A DNA stretch of 64,000 nt. It comes from Trissonchulus latispiculum (Eukaryota; Nematoda; Enoplea; Enoplida; Ironidae). The stretch is taken from contig JASAND010020403.1 of assembly GCA_030248195.1 (NCBI GenBank), positions 1 to 64,000 of the forward strand, written 5' to 3'. Shown one piece after another: positions 42,608 to 54,232 of this stretch (positions are counted from its first letter, which is position 1; each line of letters begins with the position of its first letter). Both the position numbers and the translations under genes were made by a program. The notes beneath the pieces were generated by a model. That model ran no database searches. It saw only the letters and a program-made list of their open reading frames with translations, and was not told the origin of the DNA.

Positions 42608-44090
42608 GCGAGTCGGCATCGACCCTCAAGCTTCGGAATCTGGAGTTCTCCATCAATTCTGACTATTTTCCCACGGAAAGATTCCTTTCCTGATATGACT
42701 TTACTTTCTTCTGGCATCTGATTGGGTCTGACTTATGTCGCCCACCACGCTGACGGTTCGGCCGATGTCAGAACTTGGATTTGGAATTCTCCTTTTGATC
42801 ATTATGATCCTGACCGATATATAAGGTCTTTGTTTTATCATTTTTTTCTGACAGTGACACTTCTACTTACATTCCATATATATATATATATAGTATGTTA
42901 TTTTGTATTTTATTTATTATTTATTTTATTGTATTATTGTATTTTATTTTTCTGTGTTGTTTAGTTTAGTTAATACGAACGTGTAATCTCTATATTTTTG
43001 TATTCGTTAGTTTAGTTAGTTTTGTTTGAAAGTATTTACTTACGAGCCTTATCTCTTGTCATGTGCACTGTGTAAATTTAGGTATGTATGTTTTTTCTTT
43101 GTGAATCTGGATATCCCTTTTATATATGTTTGTTGTGAATCTGAAATTTTTCTTGTTTACCTATCTTCGAACCTATAATCTTAATGTATTTTTATGTTAA
43201 CTCATATATATATATGTCGTATATTAACCAAAGTTTTTCTAATAGTATTATACTACGCCAATTTTGTTTGCTCATTTCATGTCCAGTGCTTTATTGTGAG
43301 GATTCGATCCATATGCTATTGATATAACTGCCATATATGCCTTATTATTGTCAAAAAATCCCAGTGATGGCAACATCATATGGAAATACAAAACTTTTAC
43401 CGAGGGAGGGTGGGTTTTTATTCCCTTACCCTTAGGACCTCACCCTAACGGTGTGTCTTTCTATGTTAACTTTATTATTATAATCATTATTATCATAGGC
43501 TGTTTACCTCGTCAAGCGAAGGCCTGATAAACCCTAGCTTGGCATGGTTAAACTTAAATTTATTAATATTTTATCTGAAAGTTCAACTTATTTTCTTGTT
43601 ATCTTAATATAACTAACACACTCGTTTGACTATACATTCCAAAAGAGGGTAACTCCTCTTTCCCATGAGTTGCTTTTGGAAAGTCAGTGTATTTTCATAT
43701 CTAGCTACTTATTTCCAAATATTTTTACGGTTCTACTCATACGTGTATTTTTGCATATGCATAATTTTGGTTCTTTTTGTGCTTTAATTTGTGATTGTTA
43801 CTGGCATAGCTAGTATATGCTTATTCCATTGTCAACATGTCGTATTTAATCACTTGTTTTTTTGTATTTTCTACAATACGTATATACGTAGATTTGCGTA
43901 GTTTTGATTAGTTTATTATGGTTTAGTCTAGCTTTGTGACTTGCAGTTTGACAGATCGTCTGTAGAGTACTAGTATTTGTAGCAGCATTGCTCTGTACTA
44001 TGTGTACTTGATTTGAGAGCTTGGGTCACGTACTAGTTCGCCTTTGAACAGTGATCCTCTCGGGAGTTCGGATGGCGAGCCCTGGGGAGA
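42608..44090 (+). other. 3' untranslated region of the LTR element
   Basis: Very AT-rich, with TATATATATA runs near 42880 and 43205; no ORF with a domain. It ends in GGGGAGA directly before the 3' LTR, a weak polypurine tract. Confidence 0.55.
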
Positions 44091-44821
44091 TGTAACGGAT
44101 CAAGGTTGGACATGGTCAACCTTTCCGTTGCTGGTGATGAAGCTAGGCTAGCTACCAGCTTGGCTTAGCATATCATCCTCAAAAAGGGGCTGGGTTTAGT
44201 TTGGAAGTCACGTAGCTCCCCCAACGTGTACGTTTGCTATACGGGGAGCTACGTGATTGGGGGGCAAATTCTCACCAGGGGGCGCTCGTGGGAGGGTTCA
44301 ACCCAACACTCGCTTCCCCCCATCAGTCTTGTACTTTCTATCATTGTGAACGCTCTTATATTCCTCTACGCTTTCTCCCCCATTTACTGTGTATACAATT
44401 TGCCCCTTATCTCCCTTGGGGCCGGTGCTGGTACGTTGGTCTTCTAGGCCCTGTAACTGTAAGTCTATTATATTGTGTGATTGTTTGTTTAACTGAGGGC
44501 CCGGCCCATAACTGTATTTTATATTATTCTTATATAATATTTGTTGTTCTTCTTTATTAAATTGTTGCTACTACTTTTAATTAGGCGTGAGTCTACTGAG
44601 CTCCTGCTAGGTAGGTGGTCCTGTTCGAATCCAATATCAGTGAGAGTGAAGAGACATCTTTTCACTTAGGGCAGGTTTCTACCCGGTTTACATCTGGCGA
44701 GGCAGTCCCGATCGTCTCCTGTAGTCGGTTCGTTGTCTATTTGTGTACGGTCTCCGCATCCGTCAGGTTTCGGGTGTGGTAACGGTGCTCGTACGTAGAA
44801 TCCGGTACTTGCCCCGCTACA
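44091..44821 (+). repeat. 3' LTR (731 bp)
   Basis: Same TGTAACGG start and CCGCTACA end as the 5' LTR, shorter by one 26-base indel. CAAC follows and matches the CAAC before the 5' LTR. Confidence 0.9.
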
Positions 44822-45720
44822 CAACTCACACCTCCTCCCTCTCCTGTACTCAATTTCCAATTTCCCCTATTTTCCCCTTTTCCCCCATTCTTGCGTTTTG
44901 TCTCCCCTCCCACAAACTTGTACTTATTGGTAGCCAGTAAGTTATAATTTTGTTTATCACCTTTTACTTCTTCGTTTGAATTTTAACCGTATTTTCTAAT
45001 AAATCGCCAGTTGTTAAATCCGTTCGTTTAATTTAAGTAATTTGCGGGTTGACCTACTTATAATTTTTAGGTAAACACCCCGGGGCTAGTCTGGGGTATT
45101 TCACTAGTGTGCTTTTTCGGTCCAATCTCCCACTTTCAATTCAGGCGCCAGACAGTCCGGCGTCCCCCAAAAATTCATATCCCCCAAACCTGGCGAGGCT
45201 CGTCCGGGATCTAAAAGAGAGCAGCTGGACAATATCTCCTTAGCAGTCAGGGCTTGTATTACATTGCGCCAGTCCTTTGTAGTGGTGGTAGCTCCGTGGT
45301 TCAACTCCCGGGCTTCTCCATTACACCGGTATATCCCTCCTCGGGCCCTCGGTCAAAAGTCAAGACAAGGTCTCAACAGCAACAACTAGCAAATCCACAA
45401 CCGTTTCTCCGGGCAGCCAAACCACGACTGACTTGAAATTTCGGAAATGTTTGAGGTTTCGGGGAAGACCTGTCAATCATGTGTGCGTGACGTGCAGAGA
45501 CGGGGCTTGCGGCTCCCTTTCGTGTAATGAGTTTCGTGCATGTATGTATCGTCATACGTCACTTATCTGTGACGTATGAACCCAACTCAAGGGGTGAAGA
45601 AGGCTCCCCAAATTCCCAAACTTGGACGCATTAACCCCACTTAGTTTCCTTGGGAGATAAGTCCCCAAATTTTGATCTTTTTCGTAAACAGAATCATAAA
45701 TTCTCAAAAGCACTTTCTTT
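44822..45720. repeat. Older repeat that hosts the LTR element
   Basis: 45120-45420 matches 31650-32000 inverted, and 45425-45665 matches 22130-22385 inverted, including the TACGTCAC/GTGACGTA palindrome. Pyrimidine-rich DNA at 44830-44910 resembles the complement of 32270-32350. These are parts of an LTR-like element older than the one inserted in it. Confidence 0.5.
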
Positions 45721-45922
45721 TCAATCTTCCCAACACGGACTTCAATTTCAATTAGCATACAGTTCAGCAAACACCTTTAAACATTGGGCCGCAAAAATGA
45801 ATATTACAATTAAATCAGGGAATTCGAAGACTACAGTCAAAACACCTAGCTAACAGAGAAATGAAATTCAAGCATCTGAAATTCAATCATCATTTGATCC
45901 TTTGATCCCAAAAAGAACCTAC

Positions 45923-46717
45923 CAGGGATGGAAACTGGGTCATTATTTCTGACCCATGACCCACTTGACCCATACGCAAGTTTGACCCAGACCCAAGGCG
46001 ACCCATGAAATTTGAAAATTCCGTGACCCAGACCCAAATGACCCAATCGTTTTCGTGACCCAGACCCAGCTGACCCAAGAATTATCGTGACCCAGACCCA
46101 AATGACCCAATAAAATAACTCGACCTTAACTGACTTAACATTATCCTTTTGTGAGTGGTTTTCTTACTTTCTTGACTTTTGAACTTGCGTAAGAGGTATA
46201 CCTATACATATGTACCTATATGTATAGTTTGTAGGATCGAAGCTCCTCAATCTTGGCATTTTCATTCTTTTTTAATAATAGTTATTTTACGTGAAAGATC
46301 TGATTGGTTGATATAGCAAAATATTTAAAATCTTAAAATTATAAAATCTATGGAAGTGTACATGGCTTTTGTTACGTGAACCGGCGAAAACATATATAAT
46401 GACCGGACAAGTCACAGCTAACTCTACCGATTTCCAAGAAGCAATACTAAATTCAATTTAAAATTCGCGCCGAAGGCGCGAAAAATTTTTTTTTACGTAA
46501 TTGGAAAAATGTCAGATCTTCGAATTTGAAATTTGGTAAGACCCTGTGACCCAGACCCAAAATGACCCAACAAAAATTGCTGACCCAGACCCAAAGTGAC
46601 CCACAGGCAGCTTGACCCAGACCCACCCTGACCCAAACGGCTTTCAAAATTGCTGACCCAAGACCCAGTGACCCAAGCAAAAATGGCGACCCAAACGACC
46701 CATGACCCAGTGGTATT
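45923..46717. mobile_element. hAT-like non-autonomous element (TGGGTCA family), copy 1
   Basis: It starts CAGGGATGGAAACTGGGTCA and is full of GACCCAGACCCAA words at both ends. It matches the complete inverted copy at 49432-50265. The right terminal repeat is diverged (CCCAGTGGTATTCCGTG) and no clear 8-bp duplication is found. It abuts the candidate 7TM exon. Confidence 0.75.
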
Positions 46718-46721
46718 CCGT

Positions 46722-46968
46722 GTACCAGAAATATGGCCAGAATGCTGATATCTGAGAAGGCCAAATACCGTAACAGGATTGTAAACAGAGCGTACATATG
46801 GCTGCCGCGTTGCTTAATTGCCGGTACCAGCAGACAGTATGGTACAATTCCGCACAGATTTGTAAGTAGGCTAACTATACCGTAGACGAGACGAAATGAC
46901 TCGCTCACGGCAAAACCGGATATCACAGTCAAGTTACTGCTATTGCCCATATAATTTGGTATCTGAAA
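46722..46968 (-). CDS. Candidate N-terminal exon of a 7TM receptor
   Basis: The minus strand has an acceptor TTTCAG at the right edge, then a frame with MGNSSNLTVISG (two N-glycosylation sites). A first membrane helix follows (LVYGIVSLLTNLCGIVPYCLL), a short basic loop (IKQRGSHMY) and a second helix with FSDISILAIFL, which recalls the Leu-x-x-x-Asp of TM2 in rhodopsin-like receptors. This topology suggests a GPCR. The exon runs directly into the hAT element, so its donor is uncertain (GTACAC near 46727). A chance hydrophobic frame is possible; other exons were not found. Confidence 0.4.
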
Positions 46969-46990
46969 TATGCAAAAGGGTTGTGAAATC

Positions 46991-47097
46991 TAAAGGTTGT
47001 AATCAGGATTGAAAGATGTGAAGAAAAGTGTCCAGGGCGGGGATCGAGCTACTGAGCTTGATGACTTGTGGCCAGAGTAGGCTACCTCTCAGCCATA
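46991..47097 (-). repeat. tRNA-like SINE (S3 family), minus strand
   Basis: The minus strand has TATGGCTGAGAGGTAGCC (A box), AGCTCGATCCCCGCCC (B box) and the tail GGACACTTTTCTTCACATCT, shared with 52676-52775. Confidence 0.6.
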
Positions 47098-48090
47098 CAA
47101 GGGGCTAATTGTTTGAAGACTTGTTCTCCGAAAGTATCTCTCAAAAGTTATAATATCATTATATAGTTATTATATTCATCAACTCAAAAGTTCTCTGTAA
47201 GATGAACTAGGGCACAAAAATCCCACAAATAATCTGTCGAAAGAGTTAGTTACAAAAGAAGCCCAATCTACGCTCTGGCAACTATAAAATTCACAAAAAC
47301 TTTTGCAAGTGAATTTGTACCGTTGACCTTTAGAAAAGCCTATCGGTAAAATAATTAACAAGACAAGTTTCTATTAACTAGCTACCAATTTTAGCAATGT
47401 CAAGAATCAACAATTATATTTTCATATTTTTTCTTTCTTTCATATTTCTGTTATCTTAAAATTGGTATTGCCATTAATTTTAAATATTAAGAAAACGATC
47501 AAAAGTTTGAATTAATTAATTTATTAATCAGTAGCCGGTCAAGTAGTGGTTTAATTGGCTTAATTAAAATGGGTTTTAGTCTTGCTGGTGCAAAAGGATT
47601 AATGACCTGGCACTTTTGTCTCAAATTATCGAACCTGAAAATAAAATCTAGCCAGTTATGATAAACCAATTATCATCCATTTTGCAAATTGACGCAAACC
47701 ATTGGAAAGGACAGCACGAAAATCGAAACTCAAACAATAAGATCGTTTTGATGTCAGTGAGCGAATATGGAAAAAACAAAGTTATTATCCTAAGAGGTTG
47801 TCTCATTACTGAAAAGTTTTGAGTGGGAAAACCTGTCCTAATAAAAGTCTATTTCCAATTCCGCTCTGAAAGAAGCAACAAAGAATAGCTTATTAGGTTG
47901 AGTGTTTCAGTGTCTAATTAGATTTATTTCTTCAAAGAAGCCTGTTTTGCCCAAATTTTACAAATGCGGGTTCTGACCTCCATAATGAGTACCTGACGAA
48001 TTCAAATTGAACTTGGATGGCGCAATGATTTAATCTTATATTATATTCTTTAATTTAGTTAATTACTAGCAAGAGTGCATAATTGCACTA
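47098..48090. other. Non-coding, nothing recognised
   Basis: AT-rich DNA without supported ORFs or repeat ends. Confidence 0.4.
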
Positions 48091-48096
48091 TATATA

Positions 48097-48776
48097 AGAA
48101 GAAGAGTAAGCCACTAGAGGGCTTCTCTTCTTGGCATTGCGTAACGGTGCTCCGACCACAATACGCGAATGTTCCCCCGTTTGGTGGGGGGGGGGGCTAG
48201 CTCTCTTCGACAAAGCATACCCCCCTCCGTTTGGTGGGGGGGGTAGCAGAAAAGAGGTCCCCGTTTGGTGGGGGGGGGGGGGTAGCCAACAGCCAATCAG
48301 ATTGCAGAGACCCCCTCCCCGTTTGGGGGGGGGGGGTAGAGCTGAGGATTACGGTCGTTTTTGTGCTATTCGAAAATGGGTCCCCGTTTGGTGGGGGGGT
48401 AGCAAAGAGAGGTCCCCGTTTGGTGGGGGGGAGGTATGCAAGAGGGGTCCCCGTTTGGTGGGGGGGGTATGCAAAAGGGTCCCCGTTTGGGGGGGGGGGA
48501 CGCCAACAGCCAATCAGATTCAGCCAATTTTAGCCTGACTTGGCGACCCCCCCCAAACGGGGACCTCCTTCTGCCTACCCCCCACCAAACGGGGACCCCT
48601 TTTGCATACCCCCCCCCCACCAAACGGGGACCTGTTTTTGCTACCCCCGCCACCAAACGGGGAGGGGGTATGCTTGTCGACCCCCCCACCAAACGGGGGA
48701 ACATTCGCGTATTGTGGTCGGAGCACCGTTACGCAATGCCAAGAAGAGAAGCCCTCTAGTGGCTTACTCTTCTTCT
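48097..48776. mobile_element. Foldback element with arrayed G-run minisatellite
   Basis: The ends AGAAGAAGAGTAAGCC and GGCTTACTCTTCTTCT are complementary for at least 90 bp inward, including GCATTGCGTAACGGTGCTCC. The left half carries eight or so copies of CCCCGTTTGGTGGGGGG, the right half the complement. Runs of 7-13 G or C are frequent. ORFs crossing it are artefacts of the repeats. Confidence 0.8.
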
Positions 48777-48936
48777 ATAATATAAAGGAATTAATTATGG
48801 ACTCTTGTTACTAGTTAATAATAGTTGAACGTTAACGGCGGAACAAGATATTTAGGTTGTTTCCAAAAATGTTTAAACAGTGCAAGTCCATGCATATGTT
48901 AAAGTACAAAACACGCAGCAAAATATTGCGACTTAC

Positions 48937-50864
48937 CAGAGATGAAACCGAGTCACCGGGTCACCGGGTCACCGGGTCAGGAGCTCTGACCCGGTCTTGA
49001 CCCGGTATTTTTGATTGGAGGAATTTATTTGCTGTTATAGAATATTTTTCAAAGTTTTACCAATTTTTGCCATCTGAAAACTTCAACAATTACTCAAAAA
49101 CAAGCAATAGAAATATTCTTAACTTAATCGTGTAGTTTTTTTTAAATGCTTGTCGCTGTAGTAGTGTCCTCATAATATTTGTAATGTCCTGTCAAGCTGA
49201 GATCTAGGTTTGAAACTACAATGCTTGTTTTGAATCTTAACTAAAAAATGAAAACTGTTACATGGGCCCTGAGAATCTGAAATCTTTATTTTAAATCTAA
49301 AATTCTCCATGCTCCATCTACTGTAAGTGATTTATTGCTTGCTGCTGCTAACTTTTGGTGGGACAGGGTCAGACTGTGGGTTTCAAAATTTCAGTAAGAA
49401 GGAAAATCTCAGCAAAACAAGGTTTACAGGTCAGGGATGGAAACTGGGTCATGGGTCACTGGGTCATGGGTCGTTTGGGTCGCCATTTTTGCTTGGGTCA
49501 CTGGGTCTTGGGTCATCAATTTTGTAAGCCGTTTGGGTCAGGGTGGGTCTGGGTCAAGCTGCCTGTGGGTCACTTTGGGTCTGGGTCAGCAATTTTTATT
49601 GGGTCATTTTGGGTCTGGGTCACAGGGTCCTACCAAATTTCAAATTCGAAGATCTGGCATTGTTCCAATTACGTAAAACTGTCGCTGCTAAAAAATTTTT
49701 CGCGCCTTCGGCGCGAATTTAAAAGTGAACTTAGTATTGCTTCTCGGAAATCAGTAGAGTTAACTGTGACTTGTCCGGCCATTACGTTTTCGCCGGTTCA
49801 CGTAACAAAAGCCATGAACACTTCCATAGATTTTAAAATTTTAAAATTTTAAATATTTTGCTACATCAACCAATCAGATCTTTCACGTAAAATAACTATC
49901 ATTGAAAAAGAAGGAAAATGACAAGATTGAGGAGCTTCGATCCTACAAACTATACATATAGGTGCATATGTATAGGTATACCTCATACTAAAGTTCAAAA
50001 GTCAAGAAAGTTTTACGGCGTTTCAAAACCACTTCACAAAAGGATAATGTTAAGTCAGTTAAGGTCGAGTTATTTTATTGGGTCATTTGGGTCTGGGTCA
50101 CGATAATTCTTGGGTTAGCTGGGTCTGGGTCACGAAAACAATTGGGTCATTTGGGTCTGGGTCACGGAATTTTCAAATTTCATGGGTCGCCTTGGGTCTG
50201 GGTCAAATTTGCGTATGGGTCAAGTGGGTCATGGGTCAGAAATAATGACCCAGTTTCCATCCCTGTTACAGGTTCACTTTGCATTTTTTGCAATTGTTAT
50301 GGCTTACTACGTATCTTCAGGAACCAATTGTGATTGATTTTATTTCATATTCTCTGAATCCCAGCCATACGAAAAAATATTTTCAAAGAATTTCCGCTGA
50401 GTGAAACTTCAATCATACAACTAAATGAAATCTTTTACTAAAATATATAATGATAAAACAGAAAAGTGCTAATTTGAAGCCCTATGGTTAAAATTAGATG
50501 ATGTTATGACTTTGGCAAAGTATTTTGTTCCAATTTGTTTCGTTCAAAAAGCTATGTAGTTTACTTCACATTATTGAGTGCAAAATCGTGCAAACCTTTT
50601 TGATTTTTTCCGGCTTACTTTTCACTTTCCGTATTCACTTTCCAATACTACTACTTTAAGAAAAGCAAAACTTTTGCCCAACTTGATATTTTAGTCGTCA
50701 AAAATGTCCAAAATGGTAAAAAGCACTCACCGCACCCCAATAAAGTATTTTTAATTTTTTGCAAGCTTAAACCTGAATTTTCAAAAATACCGGGTCACCG
50801 GGTCAGGGGTCGACCGGGTCACCGGGTCACCGGGTCAGTAAATAGTGACCCGGTTTCATCTCTG
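48937..50864. mobile_element. hAT-like non-autonomous element (CGGGTCA family), outer
   Basis: It starts CAGAGATGAAACCGAGTCAC and ends GTGACCCGGTTTCATCTCTG, with an exact 8-bp duplication CGACTTAC on both sides (48929-48936 and 50865-50872). Subterminal CCGGGTCA words are repeated at both ends. It contains a second hAT-like element and no transposase. Confidence 0.9.
49432..50265. mobile_element. hAT-like non-autonomous element (TGGGTCA family), nested, copy 2
   Basis: It starts CAGGGATGGAAACTGGGTCA and ends with the complement; the 8-bp duplication TTACAGGT is exact (49424-49431 and 50266-50273). Same family as 45923-46717, in opposite orientation. Subterminal TGGGTC words are tandemly repeated at both ends. 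Confidence 0.92.
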
Positions 50865-50955
50865 CGACTTACAGTATGATAAGCAAGACCAATTTAAAAA
50901 TGAAAACTCTAAAGTGGTTAAAAGGTTATTAAAGATGATCCACTGATACGAAACT

Positions 50956-51110
50956 TGTAAGAGACGCAGGCATAGGAAAGATTGATAAACCTGATATGGA
51001 AGTTAAGCTGATGGCCCTGTGGTGTAGTGGGTTAGCACGTCTGACTTGCAAGCGGAAGGGTCGTGGATCGAACCCTTAACTGTGCCAATTTTTACCTTCA
51101 ATCCTGAATG
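50956..51110 (+). repeat. tRNA-like SINE (S2 family)
   Basis: GAAAGATTGATAAACCTGAT leads into GTGGTGTAGTGGGTTAGCAC (A box), then CTGACTTGCAAGCGGAAGGG and GTGGATCGAACCC (B box). It is the best-kept copy of the family seen at 29394. Confidence 0.65.
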
Positions 51111-52670
51111 AAAACTGAACCTCCCTCTTCCATTATGACATAAGATGGAATTCGACTCCTATACCTACTTCTAAATGCGGAATTTCTGAATTTCTACTGA
51201 CCTCACACTATCCTATAATGGAAATGACAACCAGATAGAAAACTGCACATATGCCTAAAATCATTTAAACTTTTAGAGTAGGCATCTAGTGCCTAATTCG
51301 TGTCCTGTGTTCCAAAAATAGCCATGAAGTGTTAAGCTATTGAAAGAGCTTTTTTGTGCGTTTGAGATTAACTTAGTCGCTTTTCATTCCAAATTCTCTA
51401 AAAAAGCTAAACTGGCAGTGCTTCATCGGCTTCCATATTTGTTTATGCTAGATATCCGGCAGTAGAAAGGCCTTAAGGTAAACAAAGAGACACTCTGTAG
51501 TGGCGGCTAGATTAGCGCACAGTGGAAAAACCCCAATCTTCGCAATCATATGAAAAGCGTCATTCTAACGAGGGCTGCCAAATTCCAGCGTTCAATGCTT
51601 TCCCAGGAAATAAGAAAATTCTGTAAGGAACTTTGTCTCAAACTTTATCCGCTTTATTAGCACTGTTCTATACGAGGAACTACAAGGAGACAACTTTCAA
51701 CCAAATTCAGCCGCAATAACTTGAGAATTTTGTTGACTGAAGTGTCTCCAGGTGTCCCAGTAAATACTTAGGTACTCTAATGATAGCTTACCTGGTTCTT
51801 GGGAGCTAACAATTACTGCAGCCCACCTAACTTCCGCACTACTGTGAAAATAGGTCAAACAGAAAGAGATCGGTAATTACTGATCCAATTTCGGCCTAAT
51901 GAATACCTTTGAAAATAAATTTGATCTTCACCACCTATGATCCGACAGGAGACATTAGCGGAATTAGATTAAGGTTAACATTTTCCTGGTTTCACGGCGA
52001 ACAAATGCTTCTCAAATTCTACATACGTAAATGCTAAATATTGAATGACGCTTGCGTAAACACAAATGAAAAGTGAAAGCAGATTGAACTAGGATAGGCT
52101 GTGATTGAACAAAAATCAGGCTGATTGAAAGGAAATTATAGATCCAGAAATGATGATCAGATCAGACAGACAAGCACAAAATGTGTTTCCGGTTGTATGA
52201 AAAAGCATTCAGTTAAAACTAAAATATGTGATACAAAAGGTAACGTATGGACTAGCGTGTAGACCGCCCTCACACATACAGAGCGACAAAAAGACAAAAA
52301 TGGGTAGATCCTTGTAGCAAGTTTTAGCGATTTTTCAAACACTTTATCGAAAACGCTAAATACTGTTTTTACTAGATTTAATTTACTAGATTAAATATAA
52401 AAAAACTTACATAGTTAGCTATGGGGATAACCCTCTTAAGACTTGGGAACTTTTCATGGATAGTCTCTTCCCCTTGTCAAAGTCGACCCCCCACCCCCAG
52501 ATTTGCAGTTCGCTGTTGAGAATTAATGGTGGTACCTGGAAAACCGTAAATCCTAGACTATGTTGAAACCTAATAGATTAATTTATTGATCTGAATTTCA
52601 AGGTAGTAATCATTTTCTGTTGTTAAAGCTCAGCAAATCACTCAATTCAGTGAAATAACCAATTTACCTT
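51111..52670. other. Non-coding, nothing recognised
   Basis: No ORF with a domain, no clear terminal repeats. Confidence 0.4.
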
Positions 52671-52675
52671 GCCTG

Positions 52676-52775
52676 GAAGGCTGGCCAATTGGTGGCGTAC
52701 TCTGCTTACAATTCGGACAACTCGGGTTCGATCCTCACCCTGGATACTTTTCTTCACATCTTTCAATCTTGGCAA
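52676..52775 (+). repeat. tRNA-like SINE (S3 family), plus strand
   Basis: TGGCGTACTCTGCTTACAAT, CTCGGGTTCGATCCTCACCC (strong B box) and tail GGATACTTTTCTTCACATCT. Confidence 0.6.
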
Positions 52776-53084
52776 CCGCCACGATGTCAGATGAAAACTA
52801 TCCGTTTTTGCAAAAAATTTGCGGAAGGCATAGTTTTAGGGTATTCTAGGCAAACTTTTCTGATTTGACAGGGAAGAAAGCAAGTTTTCAAACTCAATTA
52901 GGGACAAGAAGTAATGGCAAGGTGAAAATAGAACTTTGAAAGGACACAGAGGACTAATGAGAATTTCCCGATAAATACATCCCCAAGAAAATGTTTTCTT
53001 GATTACTGCAAAAAATATAGAAATCTTGCCAAAACCCCACTATTCTAGGTTTTGGGCAAAGACTTGGTATTTGCTTAAGGCCTT

Positions 53085-54045
53085 TTCAGGAAAGAATAGA
53101 GTAGAGTTAAAATAAACTCGATTATTTTGATGAAAGAGTTAAATGAGGGAAGCTCAAGCTTAAGTGAAGTTTTAAGTAGAATGTAGAAAAAGCTTACTCT
53201 TTGTGGAAATTGAACCAGCAAACTTTTGTTTTCTGTGCGAGCGCTTTAGCCACGAAGCCACATGCACGAATGCTCCGACCTTAGTCGGTTATCGCAGGTC
53301 TAGAAAATTAGATACCAAAATGCAATGATCAACGACGTATGTGTTTACACAAAAGCTCCAACTAGCTATTCGAAACGTTTTATTGTTTTATTTTTTATGT
53401 TATTATATAAATGAGCATAAAACAAAAACTTTCCCTGGCTAACAGAACTCTGTCATTCTGTTTACGAGATATATAATCTAAATTTAAATTCAAATCTAAG
53501 CAAAAAGAATTAATTCTTCCTTTTTAGCCATACTGAGTCCAACTTTCAATCCTTCAAGTGTCATGTTATGTGCTGAAATGAAAGTGGAAAACATTTATTT
53601 TCCCATTTTTGAACCCTACATTCATCCCGGGCCTGAGTTAAGTTAAACTGAAATCATTTCCGGTCTTGAGATCTGAAGGAAATGTCAATTAATGACGATT
53701 TGCATTAGCAGATCCGGTTCACTGGGAAAAAGTCAGCCTCGTGAGTTGTCAATTGGGAAGCAAAAATTCTTTTTTAAGTTGGATTTTTCAAATCTAGCCA
53801 GGAACATTGGTCCCAGTGATTACGGATTTTAGGAAGAACCCGTGCAGTCTTAAGGGGAGATTAAAATCAAACAATTCGAGATGAAGTAATAAAAAGAACC
53901 AAGGTATTTTTTCGCGGAAGAGATTTAGAGTTAAATTTAACTCCATCCTTTTCACGAAAGAGTTAAACCAAACAAAGTTAAGCTTGAGTGGAGCGAAACT
54001 AGTTAATCGAGTTAACTTTAACTCAACTCTACTCTTCCGCAAGTT
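53085..54045. repeat. GAGTTAAA-rich inverted repeats and a tRNA-like segment
   Basis: 53090-53180 and 53900-54040 share AGAGTAGAGTT...AACTCGATTA and CAAGCTTAA in opposite orientation. Between them, the minus strand at 53205-53275 reads GTGGCTAAAGCGCTCGCAC and GGTTCAATTTCC, a tRNA-like head. Confidence 0.4.
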
Positions 54046-54147
54046 TCCAAAATGGTTCTCATTTGATAAGCCTAAATTGTAAAAACTAATGTGTATACAG
54101 AGAGCACCAATGATGTAGAAGTTATGCGCTCTTCTCCGTGCTCCGTC

Positions 54148-54232
54148 CTGGCTCCGTGGTGTAGTGGTTGCATGCCTGACTGCAGTCCGGGAGCTCCGTG
54201 CTACGATTCCCCCCGGTACGATTGCGCAGTCA
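54148..54232 (+). repeat. tRNA-like SINE head
   Basis: TCCGTGGTGTAGTGGTTGCA is a clear A-box region; the B box (TACGATTCCCC) is imperfect. Confidence 0.5.

Larger units (their letters stand above)
35093..44821 (+). mobile_element. LTR retroelement carrying gag, protease, exonuclease-like and NADAR domains
   Basis: Two LTRs that start TGTAACGG and end CCGCTACA bound a 9.7-kb element flanked by the 4-bp duplication CAAC. The coding body from 36464 to 42607 is GC-richer than its AT-rich surroundings. It encodes Gag and an aspartic protease, then a long Ser/Pro-rich linker, an exonuclease-like segment and a NADAR domain. I find no reverse transcriptase, RNase H or integrase motif in any frame, so it would need enzymes from another element. 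Several frame changes and two in-frame TGA codons indicate decay or recoding. Confidence 0.88.

Noticed and set aside
35849..44090. Reverse transcriptase in the LTR element
   Set aside because: I looked for the YxDD-type motif and flanking RT blocks in the three plus frames and saw none; the space is filled by linker, exonuclease-like and NADAR sequence.
44226..44560. ORFs in the LTR (also at 35225-35523)
   Set aside because: They lie in both LTRs without any domain and are explained as LTR sequence.
48114..48759. Several Gly/Pro-rich ORFs on both strands
   Set aside because: They are translations of the inverted CCCCGTTTGGTGGGGGG minisatellite and exist in many frames at once.
53794..54042. 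82-codon hydrophobic minus-strand ORF
   Set aside because: It lies on GAGTTAAA-type inverted repeats and shows no domain.
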